From the NCBI RefSeq assembly GCF_051014445.1, contig NC_135136.1, positions 15,704,001 through 15,768,000 of the forward strand: a stretch of 64,000 nt of DNA. Reading direction: 5' to 3'. Source of the stretch: Colletes latitarsis (taxonomy: Eukaryota > Arthropoda > Insecta > Hymenoptera > Colletidae). Below the pieces are notes generated by a model. That model saw nothing but the letters and a program-made list of their open reading frames with translations, made no database searches and had not been told where the DNA came from. The translations under genes and the position numbers were made by a program. Shown piece by piece: positions 21,774 through 32,879 of this stretch (position 1 is its first letter; every line of letters begins with the position of its first letter).

Positions 21774-21792
21774 TTTTTTTTTTTTTTTTTTT

Positions 21793-22300
21793 AACGTGGT
21801 GAAATCCTCATGGATACCTTGGCTCCCTGGGGGGGAGGCCGGTTTAGTGCCGGACTCTTACCGGCTAAAACACCACGGTGACCGCCTGCGCCCTTTATCT
21901 GGGGAGAGTCACGGGAACCAAACTAGCGATACTACCGTGACTCTCCCCGTTGGCGCAACGCCCTATTACGGGCCCTTTCCGTGGGAGATGTGAACCTCCT
22001 CCCCAATGGGGGTCAAACATAATTGATTGCCCCCCGCCGACGCCGCGCGGTCACACGCGACGTCGCCCCCACTCGTGCCGTTGCTACTAGCCGCGACCGG
22101 GCCCCCACCCGATCGCGACCACGGCTGCGGAGCCGGCTAACACTGCCGCGCCCGCCAAGCGGGGCCCCTGCCACGGGCCCCCGGTCCGGTGATGGGCTGG
22201 GTGCGAGGAGGAATGAGAGAATAAGGTCCCTCACCTCGCACCACAAACACCATCACCGACCCCTTCGCACTCCCTCTGCCACGGGGAGCGTTGGAGGGTC
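21793..22300 (-). other. E2 3' UTR with conserved stem-loops
   Basis: On the minus strand it has a 14-bp perfect stem (ggggagagtcacgg/ccgtgactctcccc, + strand 21901-21914/21935-21948) with a 20-nt loop. It is followed by ggtcaccgtggtgtttta, matching E1's gggtcaccgtggggttttta, and then two weaker hairpins before poly(A). Stem sequences differ from E1 but the layout and the 20-nt loop are the same. Confidence 0.75.
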
Positions 22301-24412
22301 TTACGGTCGGCGTCGCCGCCTGCCCCCCACCTCCTCGCACGCCCTTTCGGCGTCTTCCTTGGAGGCCATGACGTCCTCACAAAACAAGGCCATGGCCGCC
22401 CACGCCTCCTCACTGCCGACCATTGCACGAATGACGGCCGGCAGCGAGAGGTTCGCCCCAATCGCTCTAACGAGGACACCGCGCAGAGCTGCCCACGCCG
22501 GACAAAACTCCAACGTGTGCTGCGCGGTGTCCTCCCTTCCCCTGCAGTGACGGCACACCGTCGTCGCCTCCCGCCCTATCCGATGCAGGTACCGACCGAA
22601 GCAACCGTGTCCGGTCAGTACCTGTGTCAGGCGGTAGTTGGGCGTACCCCAGCTACGGCTCACCCAGGCATAAAACACTGGGCGGACCGCCGCGGCGACG
22701 CGATCATCCCGCTGGTCTGGCTTGGATAACCAGACCTGCCACCGACTATAGACGCGTCGCCGCGCCTGGCTTCGGGCCCTGGCGGCCTCCTCGCCGTGCG
22801 GATCCACGCCCCGCTAGCGATGGTCGCAGAGGTTTTGATAGACCTCTGCGTCCATTTTTGCCAGCAGGTGAAACGGTGCGGAACCCGCCAGCAAGGTGGC
22901 GGCTGTGTAGGAGATCGTGCGATAACCCTGCACGACTCTGATGGCGACCAACCTCTGTAACCGGCGGAGTACAAATGCTCCCCGCCGATTTGCCATCAGA
23001 CCGCCGGCCCATATTGGCGCGCCATAAAGCGCCATGGACCGGACGTCTCCCAAATACAGCCGCCGTGCCGCCATGTTGGGCCCCCCGAGATTGGGCATTA
23101 TGCGGCCTAACGCGGCCGCTGCCCTTTCAACACGGCGACCCAACCCTTCCAAATGATGCCCGAACCGCCAGTAGCTGTCGGGGGTGAGGCCCAGATACTT
23201 CATCCGGCGCCCCACCGCGACTTGGGCTCCGCCCACCCGTAGAGACGCCTGGCGCGGCACCCCGCGGCCACTGACGTTACACAGCCAGATGGCCTCGGTC
23301 TTCTGGGGTGCCACGCGTAAACCCAGACGCTCAACCTCGGCGACGACACGTGCCGTCCCTTCCTCCGCGAGGGCCACTGCCCTGCTCCACGTATCCCCGC
23401 CGGCTATCACCAGGGTGTCGTCGGCGTAACAAACCAACGACACGCCGACGGGGAGGTCCGCCCGCAGCACCGCGTCATACGCCAAGTTCCACAGGAGCGG
23501 CCCGAGGACCGACCCCTGTGGAACCCCGCGGTGCACCGCTCTCTGCTCCATCCCGTTCCGACCCGGATATTGGACTACCCTGCCGCGCAGATAGTCCCCG
23601 ATCAGTCGGCACAGATAGGCGGGCACCCGGTGGTACTGGAGTGCCCGACCTATCGCCCCCCAGGAGACGGTATTGAAGCCGTTGGCTATGTCAAGAGATA
23701 CTGCCAACGCCACACCCCCCCGGGAGATTGCCGATTCCGCCAGTGTCCGCACGGTCGCTATGGCGTCGACCGTGGAGCGGCCCCGGCGAAAGCCGAACTG
23801 TCGGTCGGCCAGATCGGGGCCGACGCGGGACAGATGCCCCTCGAGACGGGATACAATGACCCGCTCGAGGAGCTTTCCAGCCTCGTCCAACAAACAAATG
23901 GGTCGGAACGCGGATGGAGAATCCGCGGGCTTCCCTGGCTTGTGGAGGAGAACCAACCTCGCCACCTTCCATATGGGGGGAACTGACCGGTCCGGAGGCA
24001 CGCGTCGAAGACGCGTATCAACCCACCACCCAAAACGCCCACCGCTATTGCCCAGGCCCTACCAGGTATGCCGTCCAGTCCTGGCGCCATCTTCTTGGCA
24101 GCAGTACGCTCCAAAATCGCTGAGGCCCATAGCGGGCGACGCGTAACACCCGGCAACCACTAGTTCCCCCCACTTAACCACCACGACACCGTGGCCCCTC
24201 CCAACGACGGTGCACGGCAGCGTGCCGCGTCCGTACTGCCAAGTGATCGCCGAGACCCCGTTAAGGTCCCCCACCCAAGCGGGGTGTTTGGGAACACGAT
24301 AGGGCTCGGCGATCACGGCCATCCCGACGTTCCACTGCCGGAGGGTTTGGAGCATGAGATCCTGGGCCCCGCGGCAGTGGTTCAAATTGACCTGAAGGAG
24401 GCGTTGAGACAT
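22301..24412 (-). pseudogene. E2 ORF2: broken endonuclease-reverse transcriptase
   Basis: ATG at 24412 (MSQRLLQVNLNHC), overlapping the ORF1 stop in TAATG. Three breaks. (1) After the endonuclease start (NLNHC, AEPYR, GCYASP) there is an internal deletion near 24090-24110 joining to the RT region at APGLDG; compared with E1 about 340 codons are lost, including GDFN and SDH. (2) A C-run, shown as six G at 23975-23980, is one base short and shifts the frame just before WKVARLVLL. (3) An in-frame TAG at 22814-22816. The RT core remains readable: FGFRRGRST, SLDIANGF, GVPQGSVLGP, YADD. The last 168 codons hold the C-terminal knuckle (CRHC...H...C). Not functional as it stands. Confidence 0.92.
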
Positions 24413-24414
24413 TA
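24410..24414 (-). promoter_or_regulatory. TAATG stop-start overlap in E2
   Basis: On the minus strand ORF1 ends ...GAGACCCGATAA and ORF2 starts ATGTCTCAACG, sharing one A. It has the same geometry as E1 and E3 despite substantial protein divergence. Confidence 0.85.
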
Positions 24415-27335
24415 TCGGGTCTCAGCCGCGGCCTCCTCCAGGCCTCCACTTCCAGCGCTTAGGGGCGCATCTGCTCGCCCCGGATCTTTGCCGCCGTACG
24501 AGGCCATCACCCCCCTACTAAGGGGCTCTGACCTGCACGGCGACTTATTTCCGCTTGTTCTGGGGGTACTGCAGCTCCCCACCTTCACTGCCGTCGCGAC
24601 AGATGCCGGGGCGGGAATAGCTCCCGACACCACAGCTGGGGACGGCTGGGTGCAAGCCGCCCCTTGGACTTCCATCGCGACGGGCACCGGCGCCGGCTCA
24701 ACACCAGCCGGCACCGTGGATGGGGGCACACCCGCCCCTTTCGCCTTCTTCCCCTTCCGCTTGGGGGGACGGCACGCCGCCCCACCCATGCGGTGATCCG
24801 ATGGCCGCCCCAAGCCCACACATAGGGGGCATTTAGGGGCGGCCGTGCACTCCCGTGCGGTGTGGGAGGCCCCTCCGCAGCGGTAGCAGAGGCCGCTGCG
24901 ATCAATGGTGCTGGTGCACCGCTGCCGGACATGTCCGAACTCCAGGCACCGGTGGCACTGCAGCGGCCTCGCGGCGAGCACCGCCAGCCGGGCCTCGAAG
25001 AAGCCGACCGTCAATCGGCCGGACTTCGCGAGCTTAGTTGCGGCGCGAAGGGGACAGCGGGCCCAGGCGGTGAACATGCCCGAGCTGTCCCGGCGAAGGT
25101 CACCAACGTTAACCTCCGCAGCGCCGCAACCCCCGGCTGTAGCGAGGGCCTCCCTAACTGCATCCCCGGTGGCTGCCTCCGACAGGCCGGACACCCGCAA
25201 CTCAGCCTGCTTTTGGGACAAGCCACCCGAACTCCCTCCACCTGAAGGGCCCCCTCGAGACGCGCCCTGAGGGCGGTCGCCTTCTGTTTTCCCTTTTCAC
25301 CGGGGATCGCTAATAGGAGCGCCCCGGTGACCGCCCTGGTGGGCCGCATCCCGGTGATGCCAAGGTCCTGGCATATCCCGGGCATCACCCTATTCAGTAG
25401 GGGGCCCAATTCTCCTTCGCGTCCAGCAGCGGCGGTCACCGAGACTGCTGCCTTTTTCGGCAGCTTCGGTAACTTGACCGCCGCGGGCTGGGCGCCAATC
25501 CTCTTCTTTGAACCAGCCGCGGTATTGGCGGCTGGACGACTCCGTGCGGCGGAATTCCCGCCCTTGGCTGTGGATGCGACAGATGCCGCACCTTTTTCTC
25601 CTACCTTTTTCTTCCCCCGCCTGACCACCTCCGCCCAAGAGCCCTGCCAATCGTTGGTGGGGGCAGGTGTGGGCTTCGCCCTGTTGTGGGCTGGCGGAGC
25701 GGGCCTGCCGCTATCTGCCTTGGGCGGTGGTAGAGTGGGACGAGGCGCTGCCTTTGGCGAATCTTTAGCTTTCGCGGCAGGTGGTTTAGCTATCTGCACC
25801 GCTCCGGCGGCCGATGTGCCACCATGGGTCCTGGTGGTGCCTACTACCTGGGGTGTCGGCTTGGAGGAAGCCGCGGCGGCTTTTACGGGAGCAAACGCGC
25901 TTCCCGGTTTCGTCGCCGCCGTCCCGTTAGCTTTTCCCTTCGCCATATCTTGGCCCTTCGCCTTATCCGCCGGGGCCGTATCCACGAACGTAGAAGGGGG
26001 CTGCGTACCCTTCCCCAGTGGTGGGCGGGCCACTGCCCGCCATATCGCTTCAAAGCAGGCCTGGAACCGGTCCTCGACGGCCGATATATGCCCCGCCATC
26101 CCGGAAACCCTTTTGACGACATCTGTCATCATGACAACCAAATGGCTTCCGGACTCGGGGCACTTCTCTTCACGCAGGACGGGCCTTGCTGCAGACGACG
26201 GTCCAGGAACCGCCGCGTCAATCTCCATCCCGACGTCTCCCCCGTCAAAGGTAGACGTGATGATGTCCCTCCGCCGCGGTCGAGGGACACAGGGCAGCTG
26301 ATAGTCCGGTGGCGTCTCGTCAGCCAGCTCCTCCCCTGCTCTCTGGAGCTTCCGATGCTCCTGTTTGTACCTCAGGCGGCCCACTTCCCGCCTGAGGTGC
26401 TCCAGCTCCCTATCTTTAACCCTGACGGTATCCGACAGGGTGGTGGCGGTGGAATCGGCCACCTCCAGCCTCTTCTCGAGGACCTTGGCCCTCCTCTCCC
26501 ATTCGCCGTTGCGAATGACTACCTCCTGGGCCGGCCTATTCGGGGTTTCGGCACGGTCAGCTCTGCCGTAAAGCTCTTCGGCGCTGACCATGGCCACCCG
26601 AGCAGCCAAGCGGAGCCTGCGGATATCCATCGTCTTGAGGTGGCTTGCGGTGTCTGCCACCCTGACGACGGACTCGAGCTGCTCCTTGAGCCGGCCCAGG
26701 AGCTCGTCCAAATTCATCACCTCCGCTATATTGCGGAGGTCTCCCTGTTTCGGCAGGGCCTTCATCCCGGGACCCAGCTTCTTTGGGTCCACAAAAATGC
26801 CCCTAGGTCTTCCAGCCGTAGGACACCTCCTCTTTCTCTTCCCGGGCTCATACGCCACACCGTACTCATCGCTTGAGTCGGCAGATTCCACCTCGTCAGC
26901 GCCGTTAGGATTGGACGGCGCCTACTCGTCGTTGGCCTGGGAATCGTCGTCGAGGACGCCAAGATCCTCTTCGACATATGCCGTCGCCACCTCTCCTGTT
27001 TGGGCTGTAACACCCGCCGTGGACTGCGTGCCCACAACATGCCTCTTGCAGGGAGGTGACTCCTCACCGGTCGCATGATGCCCTGATGCACTCTTGCACC
27101 ACTCCGTGACATTCAGCCGCTCCAGGCTGACCACTGGGCTGGTATTGGCCCTAAGGAGGTGCACCTCACTTCCACGGTGGATCCCCAGTGGGGGATTAAC
27201 CACCACCACACTCCTGACCGTGGGTCCCACCCCACCAGGATGTGGTCCATTTGTTCCTTTGCCGATTGCCGATTTGTGTGCCAGTCCGTTATCAATGTTG
27301 TCCGTCCAGTTAGTTGGTTCTTGATTATGCTCCAT
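24412..27335 (-). pseudogene. E2 ORF1: broken R1-clade Gag-like protein with long N-terminus
   Basis: Start ATG at 27335 (MEHNQEP), collinear with the E1 start. An in-frame TAG lies at 26922-26924; the frame continues open into ADEVESADSSDEYG. A one-base deletion near 25210-25220 (cccaaaagcagg on the minus strand) shifts the frame between VRVACPK and QAELRVSG. Restoring frame conceptually gives about 975 codons against 625 in E1, with the excess N-terminal and in the linker. Visible parts: basic KRKRR patch, Leu/Arg-rich helical region, Lys/Pro/Ala-rich linker, then three CCHC knuckles (CHRCLEFGH, CYRCGGASH, CPLCVGLGRPSDH). Role as for other ORF1 proteins, but inactive. Confidence 0.9.
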
Positions 27336-27437
27336 ATCTGTTCCCACGAGTGTGGTCGGAATGGAGGTCACCCCAGGCAGAGCTGCCTTACCTAGGGAAG
27401 CCTAATACTCCGGGGGTTCGGCAGGTGCCCCGGATGT
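27336..27437 (-). other. E2 5' UTR, ORF1-proximal part
   Basis: Minus strand reads from the TSD ggtgcc boundary through tgccgaacccccggagtatta to ctcgtgggaacagat, collinear with the end of the E1 5' UTR. It is separated by E3 from the rest of the 5' UTR at 33434-33722. Bases 27424-27437 double as the E3 TSD. Confidence 0.88.
27424..27437 (+). repeat. Target-site duplication, left copy, of E3
   Basis: GGTGCCCCGGATGT, exactly repeated at 33420-33433. It is part of the E2 5' UTR. Confidence 0.96.
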
Positions 27438-27821
27438 CCCCTCAGGGGCTGCCAGCCTTTCAGCTGCAGTACGGGCTTAACGAACCCGGGGTACCCGAGT
27501 CATACACACACCGTAAGCCTCCTGTTGGTCGTCACAACGACCCATTCACAATTCCCTATTGGTTTTGTGAATGGTACGTGACGGCAGGAGGAACGGGGGT
27601 CTTGGCTTAACCGCCTGGGCCACGAGTATGGCGACTCTATAAAATCGCCCTCCAATCCTAAGCTATGGTGCGCGGCGATGGGATGCATGGTTGGGGGAGA
27701 AGGCCCAATCCCAAGCGACCACCTCCGGGGAACCTGCCGAACCCCCGGAGTATTAGGCTTACCCGGGTAAGGCGGCTCTGCCAGGGTGGACCTTTATTTC
27801 CGACCATCTCGTGGGATTTTT
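27438..27821 (+). promoter_or_regulatory. E3 5' UTR
   Basis: Same sequence and hairpins as E1 over most of its length, with small differences near its end (gtattaggc for gtatataggc; ccagggtgga for cccgggcgga). Confidence 0.8.
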
Positions 27822-29697
27822 ATGGACACAGAAAATAAAATGGGGATGGGGCGGGTTTTGTCGGTTGGGGAGGACGGAGACGGGGTTGGGGTTAGGGTGG
27901 CGGCGCTCGCGCCCCACTCAGCGCCAGGTCCGGCTTCGTGGAGGGTGGAGGAGGACGACGATACGGCGTCGGTCTCGTCCTTCTCCTCCAGCACGAGCCA
28001 CATAGGCTCTAAGAGGAAGAGGACGGGGCAGGCCGTCGTCGAGGTGGGCGGGGCGATGAGCCCGTCGGTGAGGCTGAGTTGCCTCAGGGACGAGGTGACC
28101 GAGGAGATATCGGAGAGGATCTCCTCGTCCCTGAGGCGGGTGGAGAAAGTCGCCGCTGCCTGCGCCTTTAAGGGGCAGAAAAGCGGTGGCGCGGAGGCCC
28201 TGAAGGCCGCGGCGGAGGAAATGAGGGAGGCGGCGCGGGAGCTCAGAGGGCGGAACGCCCGTCTGCAGCTCCTGTTGGAGGAGGAGCGACAGGGGAGGAG
28301 GAGGGCAGAGGCGCTGTGGAACAGCGCGGCCCTCCCTCCCATCCTCCCTCCTCCTCCACCGCCGCGTCCCTCGGCGGAGGTAAATAAGCGGAGTGCGGCG
28401 GCAGTGGTGCGGGGCACCGCGGGCCCCTCCACCCGCACTCCGCCCGTGAAGAAGTCCCCGTCCTCCTCAGAAGACGATCTTCTGAGGAGGATTGGGGACA
28501 TGATTGATGGCAAGCTGGCCGCCTTCCGGGAGGAGCTCCTCGCCGGAAGAGCGGTCAGCAGGAAGGCGGTGCCTCCCCGACCTGCTCCGGTACAGTCGGG
28601 GAAGGCAAAGAAGGGCGGAGTGAAGGCTCCGCCCAGCGTTGCGGCACCAGGGCCCCGGGTCGCGACCCCCAAGGGGGGTGGTGTCCCGTGGTCGCGGTGG
28701 TCGCGTCCTCCACAGCACCCTCCCAAGGGGGGGTGGCGTGGAGTGAGGTGGTGGGGCGGAAGGCGGAGCGGGCGGCGAGGAAGGCCTCGCAACCGCAGCT
28801 CCGCCTCCGCCGCCGGCGGCCAAGGTAAAGGCCGCGAAGGTCGGGAAGGCACGACCAGGTCGTCCCCCAAAAACGGCAGCGGTGACGCTGACCGTTGCGC
28901 AGGGGGGCGACCTGACCCTCGCGGAGGCGATGCGGCTCGCCAGGGAGAATATTTCCCTGGAAGAGCTGGGCATCGCCTCCGTGAGGGCGAAGAGGGCCGT
29001 GACCGGGGGTCTCTTGCTGGAGATCCCCGGTGCAGAAAGCGGCGCGAAGGCGGATCGTCTCGCCCAGAGGCTCCGGGAGCAGCTGGGCGAGCGAGGGGTC
29101 CGGGTCGCCCGGCCCACGAAGCGCACGGAGATGCGCGTTTGTGGGCTAGACGACTCGGTCAGCGCACAGGATGTGTCCCGTGCCCTTGCGAGGGCGGGGG
29201 ACTGTCGTGTGGAGGACCTGCGGATCCGAGAGATCCGCAGGTCGCCCTCCGGCCTCGGGTCGGTGTGGGCCCGGTGCCCCCTCTCCGCCGCCCGTAAGGT
29301 GGCGGAATCCGGGAGGGTGTTGGTGGGGTGGGTTTCGGCGCGAGTGGAAATCCTCGCGCCGCGCCCGCTCCAGTGTCACCGCTGCCTCGAATTGGGGCAC
29401 GTGAGGCAGTGGTGCACCTCGCCGGTGGACCGCAGCGGTCAGTGTTACCGCTGCGGTGCCAAAGAGCACCGTGCGAGCCAGTGCTCGGCGGCCCCCCACT
29501 GCCCGCTGTGTGCGGACATGGGGAGGCCAGCCGATCACAGGGTGGGGAGCAAGAAGTGCTCCCCCCCCTCCCGGAAGGAGAGGAAGAGGCGGGCTGCACC
29601 GGCTCCGGTGCCGAGGGCGGTGGCATCGTCCTCCATGGAGGTGGACGGTGCTACGGGGACGGACGGCCGGGAGGAGGCTGGCGCGGCCATTAATTAA
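27822..29697 (+). pseudogene. E3 ORF1: frameshifted copy of R1-clade Gag-like protein
   Basis: ATG at 27822 (MDTENKMGMG), stop TAA at 29695-29697. The length is 1876 bp against 1878 bp in E1, and both missing bases can be located: an A lost at 28684/28685 (gtgtaccc to gtgtccc) and a C lost at about 28799 (gcagcctccg to gcagctccg). The two deletions do not restore the frame. The N-terminal acidic and coiled-coil region and the separate C-terminal part with three CCHC knuckles are otherwise intact. Because both are single-base losses in GC-rich runs, a sequencing or assembly error is possible. Confidence 0.9.
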
Positions 29698-29699
29698 TG
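29695..29699 (+). promoter_or_regulatory. TAATG stop-start overlap in E3
   Basis: TAA at 29695-29697 and ATG at 29697-29699, as in E1. Confidence 0.85.
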
Positions 29700-32600
29700 C
29701 CGCCCCGCCTCCTCCTCCAGGCCAACCTCAACCACTGCCGCGCGGCACAGGACTTGATGTCCCAAGTCCTCGCGGAGTGGGGGGTTGGCCTGGCGGTCGC
29801 CGCCGAGCCGTACCGCGTCCCTGATCACCCTCATTGGGTGGGCGACGCGGACGGCTTGGTGGCGACGGTATGGGGAGGGGGCGACGGGTCCCCACCGTTC
29901 TCCTTGTTGGAGCGCGGTCGGGGATTCGTCGCCGTGGACTGGGGGGGAGTCGCTGTGGTGGGGTGCTACATTTCGCCCCGTAGCGGTCACGCTGCGTTCG
30001 AGCTGTACTTGGCCGAGGTCGCGGCATGCGTGCAGCGCTACGCGGCCCGGCCGGTGCTGGTCCTGGGGGATTTTAATGCCAAGTCGGTGGCTTGGGGATC
30101 CCCCAGGACCTCCGTTCGCGGCGGGATCCTGGGCGATTGGGCGGCGGGGCTCGACCTCCGGGTATTGAACCGGGGGTCGGAGCACACATGCTTGCGGCGA
30201 TATGGGGGGTCCATCGTGGATGTTGGATTCGCGACCCCCAACGCCGTGCGCATGGTGTCGGGTTGGCACGTGGTCGCGGGGGCAGAGACACTCTCCGATC
30301 ACCGGTACATCCGGATGGAGGTCTCTGCCGCCGCGAGTGCATCCCGACACGGCCGCCTGCGTGGCACCCCACCACGCCGCTGGGCGCTTCGGCGCCTGGA
30401 CAAGGACGCCCTGATGGCAGCTGCCCTCGCTGCAACTTGGCCGCAGGGAGCGGCCGAGTTGCCGAGCATAGAGGAGGAGGTCGCCCGGCTCGGAGCATTG
30501 GTCGCGGGTATTTGCGACGCGGCGATGCCTCGGGTCGGGCGGGCTTCTCCTCGCCGGGCGGTGTACTGGTGGTCGGACGCGATCGCGGAGTTGCGAGTCG
30601 CGACTGTCCGCGCCCGACGCCAGTACACCCGCGCGCGCCGTCGTCAACGTACAGGCGACGGCGTGGCGCGAGCGAGGGCAGATGATGACCTGTATGGAGC
30701 ATACCGCGTGGCGCGGGTTGCTCTGCAGGTCGCCATCAAACGGGCCAAGACCCAGGCATGGAAGGAGCTCCTCCAGACCCTTGATGACGATCCATGGGGG
30801 CGCCCATATAAGGTGGTGCTGAATAAGCTCCGCCCGTGGGCGCCCCCCGTCACCGAGGGTCTTGACCCCCGGCTGCTGGAGGACGTGGTCAATACACTCT
30901 TCCCAATTGGGGAGAGGGGATCGCATCCTCCGGCGGCGGCGGCTGTCCCAGTGGAGTGGACGGCCGAGCTGGGGGTCACGCAGGAGGAGCTGGCAGCGGC
31001 CATCAGACGGCTCGGGGTTCGTAACACGGCCCCGGGTCCGGATGGTGTGCCCGGCCGGGTTTGGGTCTTGACCCAGGGCGTCCGTGGGGCCGACCTCAGG
31101 CGGTTGTTCGACCGCTGCCTGAGGGACGGGCGATTCCCCCCCAGTTGGAAGGTGGCGAGGATGGTCCTCCTCCGGAAGGAGGGTCGGCCCGCGGAGTCTC
31201 CCTCCGCATACCGGCCCATTTGTCTCCTCGACGAGGTGGGCAAGCTCTTCGAGCGTGTGATTGCTGCCCGCCTCGTCGAGCACCTGTCGCGGGGTGATCC
31301 CGGTCTGGCCGACTGCCAGTTCGGTTTCCGGGGGGGCCGATCGACTATCGACGCGATAGGTCGTGTGAGGGCCCTCTCGGAGGCGGCCGTCTCCCGGGGA
31401 GGGGTGGCATTGGCAATATCCTTGGATATTGCCAATGCCTTTAACACCCTCCCCTGGGAAGAGATAAGGAGGGGGCTCGAATATCATCGAGTCCCCCCTT
31501 GTCTCAGGGCGGTCGTCGGGGATTATCTCCGCGGCAGGTGGATCGAGTATCCGGGCCGGGATGGTGATATGCGGAGGGAGGTGTACTGCGGTGTTCCGCA
31601 GGGGTCGGTCCTCGGGCCACTCCTTTGGAACATCGCGTACGACTCGGTGTTGCGGGCCGGCCTCCCCGACGGCGTCAGCACGGTGTGTTATGCGGATGAC
31701 ACACTGGTGCTGGCCGTCGGGGCGCACTGGGGGAGGGCCATGCGTCGCGCGGAGGAGGGGTCGCAACGCGTCGTCGACCGGATCAGGGGGATGGGGATGA
31801 CGGTGGCGGTCCATAAGACCGAGGTGATTGCGTTTCATTCACCTCGGCAGGATCCGCCACCTCCTCTGATTCGGGTGGGTGGAGCTGACATCGAGGTGAA
31901 GCCCCAGATCAGGTATCTGGGGCTGATCCTCGATAGCCACTGGCGTTTCGAGAAGCATTTCCGCTGCCTGGTCCCCCGGTTGGAAAGGATGGTTGCGGCT
32001 CTGGGCCGGATCCTGCCCAACCTGGGGGGCCCGGCGGGCCGAGTTCGTCGCCTCTATGTGGCAATGGTCCAGTCGGTGGCCCTATACGGGGCCCCCGTCT
32101 GGGCGGACGACCTGGCTGCCTCCCGGCGCAGCATGACTATGCTGCGTCGGGTGCAGAGGCGCATGGCGCTCAGGGTCGTCCGCGGGTATCGGACCATGTC
32201 ACATGAGGCGGCGACGGTTCTAGCGGGGATGCCGCCCATGGACCTGCTCGCGCGGTCGCACGCGGTGATGTACCGGCACCGCGTCGACCGTCGCGCGGGG
32301 GTGGGGGCGGTCCCGGGCGGGCAGGAACCTGCTTGGGGCGATTTGAAGCGCCAGGCCCGGCAGTCCGTGTTGCTCGCGTGGCAGGAGCGGCTGGCTCTGC
32401 CAACCGCGGGGCACCGGACTGTCGGGGCTGTTCGGCCACTCCTGAAGGAGTGGCTGGACAGAGGCCATGGCAGCCTCACCTACCGTCTGGCACAGGTATT
32501 TTCCGGGCATGGCAGCTTCGGAAGATACCTGTGCCGGATAGGGAAGGAGCCGACGGCGCGTTGCTGCCACTGCGACGCTGAGCAGGACACGGCGGATCAT

Positions 32601-32879
32601 ACCCTGGAGGTATGCCCCGCGTGGGAGGGGGAGCGCCGTGTCCTGGTCGGCGTCGTCGGGCGGGATGTCTCGCTGCCGGGCGTGGTGCGCGCCATGCTCG
32701 GCAGCGAGGAGAAGTGGAGGGCCGTGGCCTCCTTCTGCGAGAACGTAATGTTGCAGAAGGAGGCCGCGGGGAGGGAGCGCGAGCTTCAGCGGCGCGCTGA
32801 AGCTCGCGCTCGTGCGGTGGCCCGAGGTCGTCGCCCGGTCGCGAGGCGTCGCGGGCGGCCGCCTCGGCGTGGCGGATGA
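29697..32879 (+). CDS. E3 ORF2: endonuclease-reverse transcriptase, R1 clade
   Basis: 1060 aa, open and the same length as E1 ORF2, with about 15 to 20 amino-acid differences by eye. Endonuclease motifs NLNHC, AEPYR, GDFN and SDH, RT motifs SLDIANAF, GVPQGSVLGP and YADD, and the C-terminal CCHC are all present. At the two sites where E1 is unusual E3 has the version shared with E5 (G515, D649), so E3 may be the better representative of the family ORF2. It has its own private changes, such as R463 for L and S409-H410. It could act in trans on element RNAs, but its own ORF1 is broken. Confidence 0.97.
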   Translation: MPPRLLLQANLNHCRAAQDLMSQVLAEWGVGLAVAAEPYRVPDHPHWVGDADGLVATVWGGGDGSPPFSLLERGRGFVAVDWGGVAVVGCYISPRSGHAAFELYLAEVAACVQRYAARPVLVLGDFNAKSVAWGSPRTSVRGGILGDWAAGLDLRVLNRGSEHTCLRRYGGSIVDVGFATPNAVRMVSGWHVVAGAETLSDHRYIRMEVSAAASASRHGRLRGTPPRRWALRRLDKDALMAAALAATWPQGAAELPSIEEEVARLGALVAGICDAAMPRVGRASPRRAVYWWSDAIAELRVATVRARRQYTRARRRQRTGDGVARARADDDLYGAYRVARVALQVAIKRAKTQAWKELLQTLDDDPWGRPYKVVLNKLRPWAPPVTEGLDPRLLEDVVNTLFPIGERGSHPPAAAAVPVEWTAELGVTQEELAAAIRRLGVRNTAPGPDGVPGRVWVLTQGVRGADLRRLFDRCLRDGRFPPSWKVARMVLLRKEGRPAESPSAYRPICLLDEVGKLFERVIAARLVEHLSRGDPGLADCQFGFRGGRSTIDAIGRVRALSEAAVSRGGVALAISLDIANAFNTLPWEEIRRGLEYHRVPPCLRAVVGDYLRGRWIEYPGRDGDMRREVYCGVPQGSVLGPLLWNIAYDSVLRAGLPDGVSTVCYADDTLVLAVGAHWGRAMRRAEEGSQRVVDRIRGMGMTVAVHKTEVIAFHSPRQDPPPPLIRVGGADIEVKPQIRYLGLILDSHWRFEKHFRCLVPRLERMVAALGRILPNLGGPAGRVRRLYVAMVQSVALYGAPVWADDLAASRRSMTMLRRVQRRMALRVVRGYRTMSHEAATVLAGMPPMDLLARSHAVMYRHRVDRRAGVGAVPGGQEPAWGDLKRQARQSVLLAWQERLALPTAGHRTVGAVRPLLKEWLDRGHGSLTYRLAQVFSGHGSFGRYLCRIGKEPTARCCHCDAEQDTADHTLEVCPAWEGERRVLVGVVGRDVSLPGVVRAMLGSEEKWRAVASFCENVMLQKEAAGRERELQRRAEARARAVARGRRPVARRRGRPPRRGG

